Part shown: positions 34,705 through 42,476 of the stretch, in pieces
How positions within the stretch are numbered: position 1 is the stretch's first letter
Layout of the letters: every line of letters begins with the position of its first letter
Source of the DNA: Halegenticoccus tardaugens
GTDB taxonomy: Archaea > Halobacteriota > Halobacteria > Halobacteriales > Haloferacaceae
Direction of reading: 5' to 3'
NCBI RefSeq assembly: GCF_004116405.1
Contig: NZ_SDIC01000005.1
Location: 248,001-312,000 of the forward strand
DNA: 64,000 bases
The notes under the pieces: generated by a model
What the model saw: the letters and a program-made list of their open reading frames with translations, nothing else
Told to the model about the DNA's origin: nothing
Databases searched by the model: none
Position numbers and translations under genes: made by a program

Positions 34705-35616
34705 ATGCCAGATAAGACAGTCGGCTTCGTCGGCCTCGGTATCATGGGACTACCGATGGCGAAGAACCTCGTCGACGCGGGATTCCCCGTGGTGAGCCAC
34801 AACCGATCGAGCGCGCCGACGGAAGAACTCGTTGAGTACGGCGGTGAGGACGGCGGTTCGCCCGCGGGCGTCGCCGAGCGGAGCGACGTTGTCCTGTTGT
34901 GTTTACCCGACTCGCCGGACGTGGAAAACGTCGTTCTCGGGGAGGGTGGCGAACCGAATCCAGTTATCGAGGGCTTGAGCGAGGGGATGACTCTCGTAGA
35001 CCACTCGACCATCTCACCAACGGTGACGAAGACGATCGCAGAACAGGTCGCCGACGCGGGCACGACGATGCTCGACGCCCCGATATCGGGCGGCGAGGAG
35101 GGCGCCGTCGAGGGGACACTTTCGATCATGGTTGGCGGCGACGAGGCCGCGCTGGACGACCACCGGGACGTCCTTGAGGTGATGGGCGAAACGATCACCC
35201 ACTGTGGGCCGAGCGGTGCCGGGCAGACGGCGAAAGCGTGCAACCAGATCGTCGTCGCCGCGCAGATGGTCGGAGTGAGCGAGGCGCTGGTGTTCGCGCA
35301 CAACGCGGGTGCTGAGCTCGAATCGGTGGTAGAGGCGATACGCGGCGGCGCGGCGGGCTGTTGGACACTCGACAACCGCGCACCGAACATGATCCACGGT
35401 GACTTCGATCCGGGATTTTTCGCCGAGTACCAGTACAAAGACCTTCGAATCGCCGCCGATGCGGGCGAAGCCTTCGGATCGCCTATGCCCCAGACGGCGC
35501 TCGCCCACGAGCTCTACAAAACCATGGTCCAAAACGGGATGGGGCGCGATGACAACTCCGGCGTGATGCAGGTGTTGGAGATGATGGCCGGGGAGGACGC
35601 GCGCGTCGACGAGTAA
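34705..35616 (+). CDS. tartronate-semialdehyde/3-hydroxyisobutyrate dehydrogenase family reductase
   Basis: The 303-residue beta-hydroxyacid dehydrogenase has an N-terminal NAD(P) fold (VGFVGLGIMGLPMAKNLVDA) and the substrate loop ISGGEEGAVEGTLSIMVGG. The catalytic lysine lies in GAGQTAKACNQIVVAAQM. The C-terminal helical domain FAEYQYKDLRIAADAGEAFG fits GarR/GlxR-type enzymes, which reduce tartronate semialdehyde to glycerate. Fit with 3-hydroxyisobutyrate dehydrogenase is equally good, so both are named. The ATG at 34705 gives the canonical MPDKTVGFVG start. In the island it would take up the semialdehyde product of a ThDP or dehydrogenase step. Confidence 0.85.
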   Translation: MPDKTVGFVGLGIMGLPMAKNLVDAGFPVVSHNRSSAPTEELVEYGGEDGGSPAGVAERSDVVLLCLPDSPDVENVVLGEGGEPNPVIEGLSEGMTLVDHSTISPTVTKTIAEQVADAGTTMLDAPISGGEEGAVEGTLSIMVGGDEAALDDHRDVLEVMGETITHCGPSGAGQTAKACNQIVVAAQMVGVSEALVFAHNAGAELESVVEAIRGGAAGCWTLDNRAPNMIHGDFDPGFFAEYQYKDLRIAADAGEAFGSPMPQTALAHELYKTMVQNGMGRDDNSGVMQVLEMMAGEDARVDE

Positions 35617-35679
35617 ACGGTCCCTCGTTCGGGGCGCGCACTTGCGGTCGGGCGTTCGTTCACGCGTTCGGTTGGCTGC

Positions 35680-36378
35680 TCACGCCAACCGATCCGCGAG
35701 ATCGTGAAAGTCCTCGACGACGAGATCGGGCGACGGTCCCAGAGACTCGTGAGGGAGGCGTTGTTCCGGGCGTGAGAGCCATGCCGTGCGCATCCCGGCG
35801 TGTTTCGCCCCCCATACGTCGCGCATTGTCCCCCCGGAGACGTGCAGGATCTCGTCGATCGGCGTCGCCGTCCGTTCGGCCGCGTGGCGATAGATGACCG
35901 GATTCGGTTTGTATGTCTCCACCTCGTCCGCGCTGACGGCGTCGGTGACAACGCCTTCGAGGTCTGCCGCCGCGAGCAGGTGTTCGAGCATCCGCGGTGT
36001 GCCGTTCGAAACGACGTACACGTCATAGCCCGCATCGGCGAGTCGGTCGATACCGTCGGTCACGTCCTCGAAGACGGCGAGGCGTTCCTCGTAAACTGTT
36101 CGTTGGATTTCGTCGCGGACGGCCGCGGACACGTCGTGGCCGTGCGCTTCGAGCGCGTACCGTAGTCCTTGCCCGATCAGGTCCCAGAACGGTCGGTATC
36201 CGTCGATGTCGTTTGCGATCACGGAGTAGAGGATGTACTGGGAGCGCCAGAGCTGCGAGACGTTCTCGGCGTCTTCGATGCCGTCGACGTATTCGTTCAG
36301 AACGTCTTCTTGCGAATTGACGTCCACGAGCGTGGAATACGAATCGACGGTGATCGTCGTAATTGCCTCGGGATCCAT
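35680..36378 (-). CDS. HAD hydrolase, haloacid dehalogenase type II-like
   Basis: The 232-residue Rossmann-fold hydrolase has the motif-I nucleophile in TVDSYSTLVDV. Motif II is Ser in VYVVSNGTPRMLEHL, and a motif-III region KPNPVIYRHAAERT follows. The DxYxT start and the V-S-N-G and KPxPxxY sequence are the L-2-haloacid dehalogenase arrangement, which yields D-2-hydroxyacids. Its place beside hydroxyacid enzymes fits release of a hydroxyacid, although a phosphatase role is possible. The motif IV acidic cluster is in HVSGGTMRDVWGAKHAGMRT. Confidence 0.8.
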   Translation of the reverse strand: MDPEAITTITVDSYSTLVDVNSQEDVLNEYVDGIEDAENVSQLWRSQYILYSVIANDIDGYRPFWDLIGQGLRYALEAHGHDVSAAVRDEIQRTVYEERLAVFEDVTDGIDRLADAGYDVYVVSNGTPRMLEHLLAAADLEGVVTDAVSADEVETYKPNPVIYRHAAERTATPIDEILHVSGGTMRDVWGAKHAGMRTAWLSRPEQRLPHESLGPSPDLVVEDFHDLADRLA

Positions 36379-36446
36379 GAGCCCTCTCTAGCGCACCGCA
36401 TCATAACTGTGGGTATTGGGTACGGATTCGGCCCGGACAGCACGCG

Positions 36447-37259
36447 CTACGGCTTGTCGACGCTGTTCATCCACTCGATGGCCGCGCCAACCCCCTCCTC
36501 ATCGCGAATCTCGAAGAACTTCTTTCCCGGCTCCGTGTGATGCGACAGCGTCGCGATGTACCCGCTGTTTTTGACGGCCGGCCGGTAGCCCTGCATGTCC
36601 ATGACGCCGTTGAGCATGTGCTTCGTGAGCTGAACGGTCGCGCTCGGCACTTTTTTTATCGCGTCGACCTCGTCCCAGACTGAATCCATGAGTTCGTCGT
36701 GTCCGACCGTTCGGTTCACCATCCCGATGCGCTCAGCGTCGTCCGCGTTGATGAGCTTGCCGGTGTACATCAGCTCCCTGGCGTGATTGACGTGCATACG
36801 GAAGGGGTAGACAAGCGAGAGCGTGAGGCCGCCCATGCGGACCCCCGGGTACCCGAACCTCGCGCGTTCGCTCGCAACGGCGTAATCGCACGTCAGCGCG
36901 AGGTCGCTTCCGCCGGCAAGGGCGTAGCCGTTCACGGCTGCGATCACCGGCAGGTCGAGTTCGTAGATCGTCGTGAACAGTTCGAGCGCCCTGTTCTGCC
37001 GATCCAATCCCGCTTCCACTGTCGGCGGGCCGGTTTCGGCCCGCCCTCCTGATTCGCGTAAATCGTAGCCCGAGGAGAAGGCGTCGCCGGATCCGGTGAC
37101 GACGACCGCTCGCACATCGTCGCCGTCTGCGCGTTCAACCGCGGCGGTCAGTTCGTCGATGAGCGCTTCGCTCAGCGCGTTCATCCGCTCCTCGTTCGTG
37201 AGCCGGATGACCGCCGCGTCGTTCTCTACCTCGTACGTGACGTACGACCCCTGAGTCAT
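36447..37259 (-). CDS. crotonase-family (enoyl-CoA hydratase/isomerase) protein A
   Basis: The 270-residue protein has the crotonase opening VIRLTNEERMNALSEALIDE. The oxyanion-hole strand lies in GDAFSSGYDLRES, and the second glycine site in NGYALAGGSDLALTCDYAVA. The FGYPGVRMGGLTLSLVYP segment matches the family, but the residue where hydratases keep a catalytic Glu (FGxPE) is Gly. It may therefore be an isomerase, lyase or decarboxylase rather than a standard hydratase. It neighbours genes for CoA-transferases and a malyl-CoA-type lyase. Confidence 0.85.
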   Translation of the reverse strand: MTQGSYVTYEVENDAAVIRLTNEERMNALSEALIDELTAAVERADGDDVRAVVVTGSGDAFSSGYDLRESGGRAETGPPTVEAGLDRQNRALELFTTIYELDLPVIAAVNGYALAGGSDLALTCDYAVASERARFGYPGVRMGGLTLSLVYPFRMHVNHARELMYTGKLINADDAERIGMVNRTVGHDELMDSVWDEVDAIKKVPSATVQLTKHMLNGVMDMQGYRPAVKNSGYIATLSHHTEPGKKFFEIRDEEGVGAAIEWMNSVDKP

Positions 37260-37389
37260 CGCCCTGTCTACTCTCCCCCTGCATCTAAAGGTTCGTTCCC
37301 GACCACCGCATCGACGCGGATCGGCGGTACGCGAGACGTTCGGGGGCGCTACCCCGAGACTTTATGTGATCCGGGGCCAGTGTCCCACC

Positions 37390-37830
37390 ATGCCAATCGT
37401 CGCAGCGGTAGATAGGAGCGACCAGGCCACCGCGATCATCGAACAGGCGGGACAGCTCGGTGCGGCATTCGAGGAACCGGTCCACGTCGTTCACGTGCTC
37501 ACAAGAAAGGAGTTCGTCTCCCTGGAGCGAACAAACGTCACCAAATCAGGCTCCGCGGTGCCGATCGAGGAGATCGAAGCGATCGCCGAGGAGATCGCGG
37601 CCGAAGCGATAGAGGACGCGGGCGCGGACGCGGATGCGATCGGTCTTGTCGGCAAACCGGCCGAGGAGATCGTCACCTACGCCGAGACGGTCGACGCCGA
37701 CTACGTCGTCGTAGGTGGCAGAAAGCGTTCACCGGTCGGCAAGGCGCTCTTCGGGAGCGTCGCCCAATCCGTGATTCTCTCGGCGGAGTCGCCGATCGTC
37801 ATGGTGAAACCCCCCGAGAAACCGGCGTAA
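37390..37830 (+). CDS. universal stress protein (UspA family)
   Basis: The 146-residue cytoplasmic protein has the Usp fold: strand MPIVAAVDRSDQA, then EEPVHVVHVLTRKEF, then the acidic helix IEAIAEEIAAEAIEDAGADA. The ATP-binding signature region is VDADYVVVGGRKRSPVGKAL with FGSVAQSVILSAESPIVMVK, matching G-2x-G-9x-G-S/T. Universal stress proteins bind ATP or AMP. It was started at the ATG 37390 because upstream codons are not conserved. In the island it may sense energy state; its exact link to the pathway is unknown. Confidence 0.85.
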   Translation: MPIVAAVDRSDQATAIIEQAGQLGAAFEEPVHVVHVLTRKEFVSLERTNVTKSGSAVPIEEIEAIAEEIAAEAIEDAGADADAIGLVGKPAEEIVTYAETVDADYVVVGGRKRSPVGKALFGSVAQSVILSAESPIVMVKPPEKPA

Positions 37831-37889
37831 GGATCCGAACCGACGGTTCTTCTCGCGGACTCCGTGTTTCTCCCCGAACTTACTGCCGT

Positions 37890-38945
37890 TCAGAGGCGCG
37901 TTTCGAGGGCCTCGACGACCGCCGTGGTCGTTCCCGAACCGCCAAGATCGGGCGTCTTCGGGGCTTCGTCAGAGGCGAGTACCTCCCGAACCGCCGTCCA
38001 CAGCGCCTCCGAGACCGCTTGCTCGCCGAGATTCTCGAACAGCATTGCCCCCGAGAGCACCGTCGCCAGCGGGTTCGCGATCCCCTTGCCGGTGATATCC
38101 GGGGCACTTCCGTGGACGGGTTCGAACATCGACGGGTAATCGCCATCGACGTTGACGTTCCCCGAGGGCGCAAGCCCCATACTGCCCGTGACGATCGCGC
38201 CGACGTCGGTAAGGATGTCTCCAAAGAGGTTCGAGGCGACGACCACGTCGAACTCCTCGGGTCTTCGGATGAAGTCCATGCTGGCCGCGTCGACCAGCAG
38301 GCTCTCGACCTCCACATTCGGGTAGTCGGACGCCACGTCGTCCACAACGTCGTCCCAGAAGACCATGCTGTACGCCTGCGCGTTCGACTTGGTGATGCTG
38401 GTCAGGTGCCCCGCACGCTCCTGTGCGGCTTCGAATGCCGCTCGGACAATCGTTTCGGTCCCCGCACGCGTGAACATCGCGCTCTGGACCGCGACCTCGT
38501 GGTCGAAGCCGACGTGCTCGCGTCCGCCGATGTCGGAGTACTCCCCCTCGGTGTTCTCGCGGAACACGACGAAGTCGATAGCTCCGCTTTCGTACCCTCG
38601 TAGGGGACTTTCGACGCCCTCGAAGAGGATCGCGGGGCGCTCGCACACTTGCTGGTTGAACCCCTTCCGAATCGGGAGCAACAGACCGTGGAGCGTGACG
38701 TGGTCCGGAACCTCGGGATGGCCGACAGCCCCGAGGAGGATCGCGTCGCTTCCTTCGAGCCGATCCAGACCGTCCGCGGGCATCATCGAACCCTTGGTCA
38801 GGTACCGCTCGCTCCCCCAGTCGTACCGAACGAACTCGATCTCCACACCGTGGGCCGCTGCCGCCCGCTCGAAGAGCGGTTGCGTCGCGTCGACGACCTC
38901 CGGACCGATACCGTCCCCTGGAATGGTCGCTATCTCGTAAGTCAC
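37890..38945 (-). CDS. tartrate/D-malate dehydrogenase-type beta-decarboxylating dehydrogenase
   Basis: The 351-residue enzyme of the isocitrate/isopropylmalate dehydrogenase family starts MTYEIATIPGDGIGPEVVDA. It has the FRENTEGEYSDIGG loop and the signature NLFGDILTDVGAIVTGSMGL. The ENTEGEYS loop and FVVF segment are characteristic of tartrate dehydrogenase/D-malate oxidase members (the latter oxidise D-malate or tartrate with NAD). Isopropylmalate dehydrogenase has a different specificity loop. The Lys-Tyr pair needed for catalysis is present (SITKSNAQAYSMVFW). It would feed a 2-oxo acid or glycerate from tartrate. Confidence 0.82.
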   Translation of the reverse strand: MTYEIATIPGDGIGPEVVDATQPLFERAAAAHGVEIEFVRYDWGSERYLTKGSMMPADGLDRLEGSDAILLGAVGHPEVPDHVTLHGLLLPIRKGFNQQVCERPAILFEGVESPLRGYESGAIDFVVFRENTEGEYSDIGGREHVGFDHEVAVQSAMFTRAGTETIVRAAFEAAQERAGHLTSITKSNAQAYSMVFWDDVVDDVASDYPNVEVESLLVDAASMDFIRRPEEFDVVVASNLFGDILTDVGAIVTGSMGLAPSGNVNVDGDYPSMFEPVHGSAPDITGKGIANPLATVLSGAMLFENLGEQAVSEALWTAVREVLASDEAPKTPDLGGSGTTTAVVEALETRL

Positions 38946-39164
38946 ACTCGTCAGAGCAGAGGAGAGGCGCTAAAACTTTGGGGTGTAGTCAGAAAACGCC
39001 GGGTTTTGGGCGATGCGCGGCGCGAGAAGTTCGAAATGTGTCGTTTGGCGCCGTGATAGCCACGCGGCGCGGGTGCGCAGGATCCAATCGCTCGGCGCGA
39101 GGGAGGTCGATCGTGGGGTTGACGCCGACACAATCTTTTTGTCGCCCCCCGGGTGTGGAGACAC

Positions 39165-39947
39165 ATGGCACGCTACTCCGCCTACGAGAGTATCACCGTC
39201 AGCGTCGAGGACGGCGTCGCGACGATCGAATTCCACCGCCCCGAGGTGTACAACGCGCTGAATGACGACGTCATGCTCGACCTCTGTCGCGCGTTCGACG
39301 AGATCCAACTCGACCGCGACATCGACGCCGTCGTCATCACCGGCGAGGGTGAGGAGGCTTTCTCCGCCGGCGCGGACATTACGGAGTACGCGGGACCCGC
39401 GGCGGATCACGATCCGCTTCAGAAGGACCGACAGGAGCTGTTCTACGAGATGTATCAGAAGCCCCAGAACTGCCACGCGCCGGTGATCGCGAAGATCAAC
39501 GGCTACTGCGTCGGCGGTGGGCTCATCCTCGCGATGTACTGCGACATTCGGGTCGCCGTCGAGGACGCGAAGTTCGGCGTCCCTACAGCGAACATCGGCC
39601 AGATCCCCACGGGCGGATCGAACCGCCGGGCGATCGAGCTCGTCGGGGAGGCGAAAGCAAAGGAGATCGTGTTCACCGCGGGATTCATCGAAGCCGACGA
39701 AGCCGAGCGGATCGGCCTCATCAACCACGCCGTTCCTCGGGAGGACCTCGATGGCACCGTCCTGGGGGTCCTCGACGGAATCCAGGACACGGGCCGTCTT
39801 GCGGTGAAGAATTCCAAGCGAGCGATCAACTTCGCCGCGGAAGCCCCGGACGCCGAGACCGCGCGCGAGTTCGAAGCTGAACTCTGGTGGGAGCAGTTCG
39901 CGACCGAGGAGCGCCGTCGACTGGTCAGCGAGTTCAACGAGCGATGA
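39165..39947 (+). CDS. crotonase-family protein B
   Basis: The 260-residue enoyl-CoA hydratase-fold enzyme begins MARYSAYESITVSVEDGVAT. It has FHRPEVYNALNDDVMLDL, the first oxyanion site AFSAGADITEYAG, and the second oxyanion site GYCVGGGLILAMYCDIRVAV. The residue usually Glu in FGxPE is Thr (FGVPTANIGQIPTGGSN). Its 3' end overlaps the CoA-transferase start by 4 bases (atga), so the two are co-translated. The pair suggests that this protein acts on the CoA ester made by the transferase. Strong acidic C-terminus. Start chosen at 39165 because residues upstream are not crotonase-like. Confidence 0.88.
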   Translation: MARYSAYESITVSVEDGVATIEFHRPEVYNALNDDVMLDLCRAFDEIQLDRDIDAVVITGEGEEAFSAGADITEYAGPAADHDPLQKDRQELFYEMYQKPQNCHAPVIAKINGYCVGGGLILAMYCDIRVAVEDAKFGVPTANIGQIPTGGSNRRAIELVGEAKAKEIVFTAGFIEADEAERIGLINHAVPREDLDGTVLGVLDGIQDTGRLAVKNSKRAINFAAEAPDAETAREFEAELWWEQFATEERRRLVSEFNER

Positions 39948-41164
39948 GCAGGGGACCGCTAGCCGACCTGCGGGTCGTTGAGATGACCGGTCACCGAGCC
40001 GGGCCGTTCTGCGGCGCGCTGCTCGCCGACATGGACGCGGACGTCGTGAAGATCGAGCGTCCGGGCGTCGGGGACCCTGCGCGCACGCAGGGGGCCGGTC
40101 CGGACGACAAGTCCGGCTACTTCATGGCGAACAACCGGAACAAGCGATCGGTCACCCTCGACCTCAAGACGGACGCGGGCACCGAGGCGGCGCTCTCGCT
40201 GCTCGCGGACGCGGACGTGTTCGTCGAGAACTTCGGCTACGGCGTCACCGACAAGCTGGGTATCGGCTACGAGAACGTTCGCGAGCGAAATCCCGAGATT
40301 GTCTACGCTAGCATCAAGGGCTACGGTGAGACCGGGCCACTCCGCGAGAAGCCGGGGCTCGACCTCATCCTCCAGGCGGAGGGCGGGATCATGAGCGTGA
40401 CGGGGCCGGAAGGCGGCGACCCGGTGAAGGTGGGCCAGGCAATCGGCGACCTCACGACGGGGATGTTCGCAGCGATCGCAATCCTCGCACGGCTCTACGA
40501 ACGCGGCCGCGTCGACTCGACCGACCCGGCTGATTCGACCGATTCGCGCGGCTTCACGGGTAAGTTCGACGTGGGCCTGTTCGACTCGATCGTCGTACTC
40601 ATGAACGAGTATCTGACGAACTATTCGATGACCGGCGAGGTGCCGGGTCCGCAGGGAACCACCCACCAGACGCTCGTCCCCTATCAGGTGTTCGAGACCG
40701 CCGACGGCTACGTCGTCACGGGCGTCCCGAGCGACGATCGCTGGGACGACTTCGTCGACGTACTCGACCGGGAGGAGCTCCGCGAGTACCCGACCAACGA
40801 CGACCGGCAGGCGAACCAGGAGGCGGTGACTGGGATCATCCAGGAGGAGTTCGAGGGACGGTCGACCGATTACTGGCTCGACTTGCTCACGGAGCACGGC
40901 TTCCCCAACGGACCGATCAACGACGTCGCGGACGTCGCCGGGCACGAACAGAGCTTCGCCCGAGATCTCGTGGTCGAACACGACGATCCGGACTGGGGCT
41001 CGTGTCTCCTCCCCGGCCACCCCGTGCACTTCCCGGACTACGACGCGACAGTCCGATCTCCCGCGCCGCGGTTGGGCGAACACACGGACGAGGTGTTCGC
41101 CGACGTCGCGGGGGATCAGACGACGCTCGACGAGTGGGGCGAGGGGGGCGCGTTCGGCGGCTGA
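39944..41164 (+). CDS. CaiB/BaiF (class III) CoA-transferase A
   Basis: The 406-residue family III CoA-transferase starts LADLRVVEMTGHRAGPFCGA and LLADMDADVVKIERPGVGDP, the usual N-terminal Rossmann entry. The catalytic Asp lies in GETGPLREKPGLDLILQAEG. Class III enzymes move CoA between organic acids, such as succinate and itaconate or citramalate. It is translationally coupled to the crotonase-fold gene upstream. A proline-aspartate-rich insertion (VDSTDPADSTDSRG) sits near residue 190. Together with the lyase at 54274, it could activate a dicarboxylate. Confidence 0.9.
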   Translation: MSRGPLADLRVVEMTGHRAGPFCGALLADMDADVVKIERPGVGDPARTQGAGPDDKSGYFMANNRNKRSVTLDLKTDAGTEAALSLLADADVFVENFGYGVTDKLGIGYENVRERNPEIVYASIKGYGETGPLREKPGLDLILQAEGGIMSVTGPEGGDPVKVGQAIGDLTTGMFAAIAILARLYERGRVDSTDPADSTDSRGFTGKFDVGLFDSIVVLMNEYLTNYSMTGEVPGPQGTTHQTLVPYQVFETADGYVVTGVPSDDRWDDFVDVLDREELREYPTNDDRQANQEAVTGIIQEEFEGRSTDYWLDLLTEHGFPNGPINDVADVAGHEQSFARDLVVEHDDPDWGSCLLPGHPVHFPDYDATVRSPAPRLGEHTDEVFADVAGDQTTLDEWGEGGAFGG

Positions 41165-41217
41165 TCGTCGCCTTCACGGGAGGTGACCGAGAGCAGCATT
41201 TCTCGTTAGTTGATAAT

Positions 41218-41317
41218 GCTGTTTAGATAAGATGTGGAGAGGTACCAGTGATCCTGAGACTACTACGAAAATCCCACCCCACGGCGGCTGATTGGTCGAT
41301 AATCGCTTATCTGAACG
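41218..41317. repeat. possible MITE-like unit with imperfect terminal inverted repeats
   Basis: The intergenic spacer holds gctgtttagataag at 41218-41231. An inverted match, cttatctgaacgc, lies at 41305-41317, with about 75 bases between. The first arm also forms a local hairpin with gcagcattt upstream. The repeats resemble ends of small non-autonomous elements. I see no clear target duplication, so this is a low-confidence call. Confidence 0.25.
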
Positions 41318-41404
41318 CTGTCCGGTTGCACCGACGCACCTCCCGCCTACGACTGGTGTTCGACCGCTCACCGTTATCACCTCGCTCTGCGTTCCAACAA
41401 TCGT

Positions 41405-42436
41405 ATGGGAGATAGTGACTATCCAACGAAGCGTCCGACGGCGGCGATCACCGATGAGGCGGTCGCGTACGAGCGACCGTACCCGGCCGAGGCAAAGGAG
41501 ATTCCGTGGATCGACATCCACCAGCATACTGGAACCCTGAGCTGGGACCACCACGAGAAGATGGATGCCAGCGGTGCCCGGGCGGTCGTCATGATCGCGG
41601 CGTCGTATTTCCAGGTGCCGTACCGGCCGATCAGGGCGGACGACTGGCGGTTCCTCTGGGACGAGGCGCTGCGGCGGGCGGGCGAGATCTCGCGCAACCA
41701 CTTCTTCGACGTCCACCTCGCAACCGGGATCCACTTCGGGGCGCGGATCGAGGGGACGGACGAGCTCCTCGACGTTCTGCCCGACTACTGCGACCTGGAC
41801 GAGGTCGTCGCCGTTGGCGAGACCGGAATCGACCCGGTCCAGTCGGTATCCACCTGGTCACTCGACGACCAGCGGGCCGTGCTGGCCGAACAGATGCGGA
41901 TCGCCGACGAGCACGGCTTGCCCGTCATCCTCCACACGCCCGCCGACCGCGACGGTTCGCCGGGTCCAGGATCGGTCCCAGCGCAGTTCGGCCGCACGTT
42001 CGACCATAAGTTCGATTACGGGGGTTCCCCCGAGGCCGACCCCGCCCCGGGGTTCGACCTCGCGAACGCGAAGCTGGAGGCGGCGAAGATGGACGTGGCG
42101 GTCGCCGACGAGGTCGGACTCCCGCCTGAGCGAGTCGTGATCGACCACGGCCACCCCGACATCGCCCCGTACGTCCTCGGGGAGACCGGCTGCTATCTGA
42201 GCTTCTCTCTGGTCCGCAAGACGGAGGCAGTCGCCCCCGAGGACGTCGCCGCGGTGATCGACGAGTACGGCTCCGAGCGAGTGCTTGTCGACTCTGACCT
42301 GCTCGCCGGGCTCTACGCCGACGATGCAGCGCTGACGATGCGGCGGATGACACTGGACCTTCTTCGGCTGGGCGTCGATCCCGCCGACGTCAAGAACGTG
42401 GTCTACGAAAACCCGAAGGCGGTTCTGGGCCTTTGA
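41405..42436 (+). CDS. TatD-like metal-dependent hydrolase
   Basis: The 343-residue TIM-barrel amidohydrolase fold has the entry IPWIDIHQHTGTLSWD (HxH metal site). A Glu in VVAVGETGIDP, histidine in LPVILHTPADRDG and in VIDHGHPDIAPY, and Asp in SERVLVDSDLLAG complete the set. This matches TatD-type hydrolases. The pathway role is unknown. It lies alone between a CoA-transferase and the large oxidase, on the plus strand. Confidence 0.8.
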   Translation: MGDSDYPTKRPTAAITDEAVAYERPYPAEAKEIPWIDIHQHTGTLSWDHHEKMDASGARAVVMIAASYFQVPYRPIRADDWRFLWDEALRRAGEISRNHFFDVHLATGIHFGARIEGTDELLDVLPDYCDLDEVVAVGETGIDPVQSVSTWSLDDQRAVLAEQMRIADEHGLPVILHTPADRDGSPGPGSVPAQFGRTFDHKFDYGGSPEADPAPGFDLANAKLEAAKMDVAVADEVGLPPERVVIDHGHPDIAPYVLGETGCYLSFSLVRKTEAVAPEDVAAVIDEYGSERVLVDSDLLAGLYADDAALTMRRMTLDLLRLGVDPADVKNVVYENPKAVLGL

Positions 42437-42476
42437 TCGGAATCAGGCGACCGAGTCCCCAACCGAGTGATTCCCG

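Noticed and set aside
33780..35438. A 552-codon minus-strand frame across the YeiH, VOC and reductase genes
   Set aside because: It crosses three recognisable plus-strand genes and has no domain of its own.
35680..36378. Calling the HAD proteins proven dehalogenases
   Set aside because: The motifs fit, but no halogen-related genes are near; many such annotations are wrong, so only family-level names are used.
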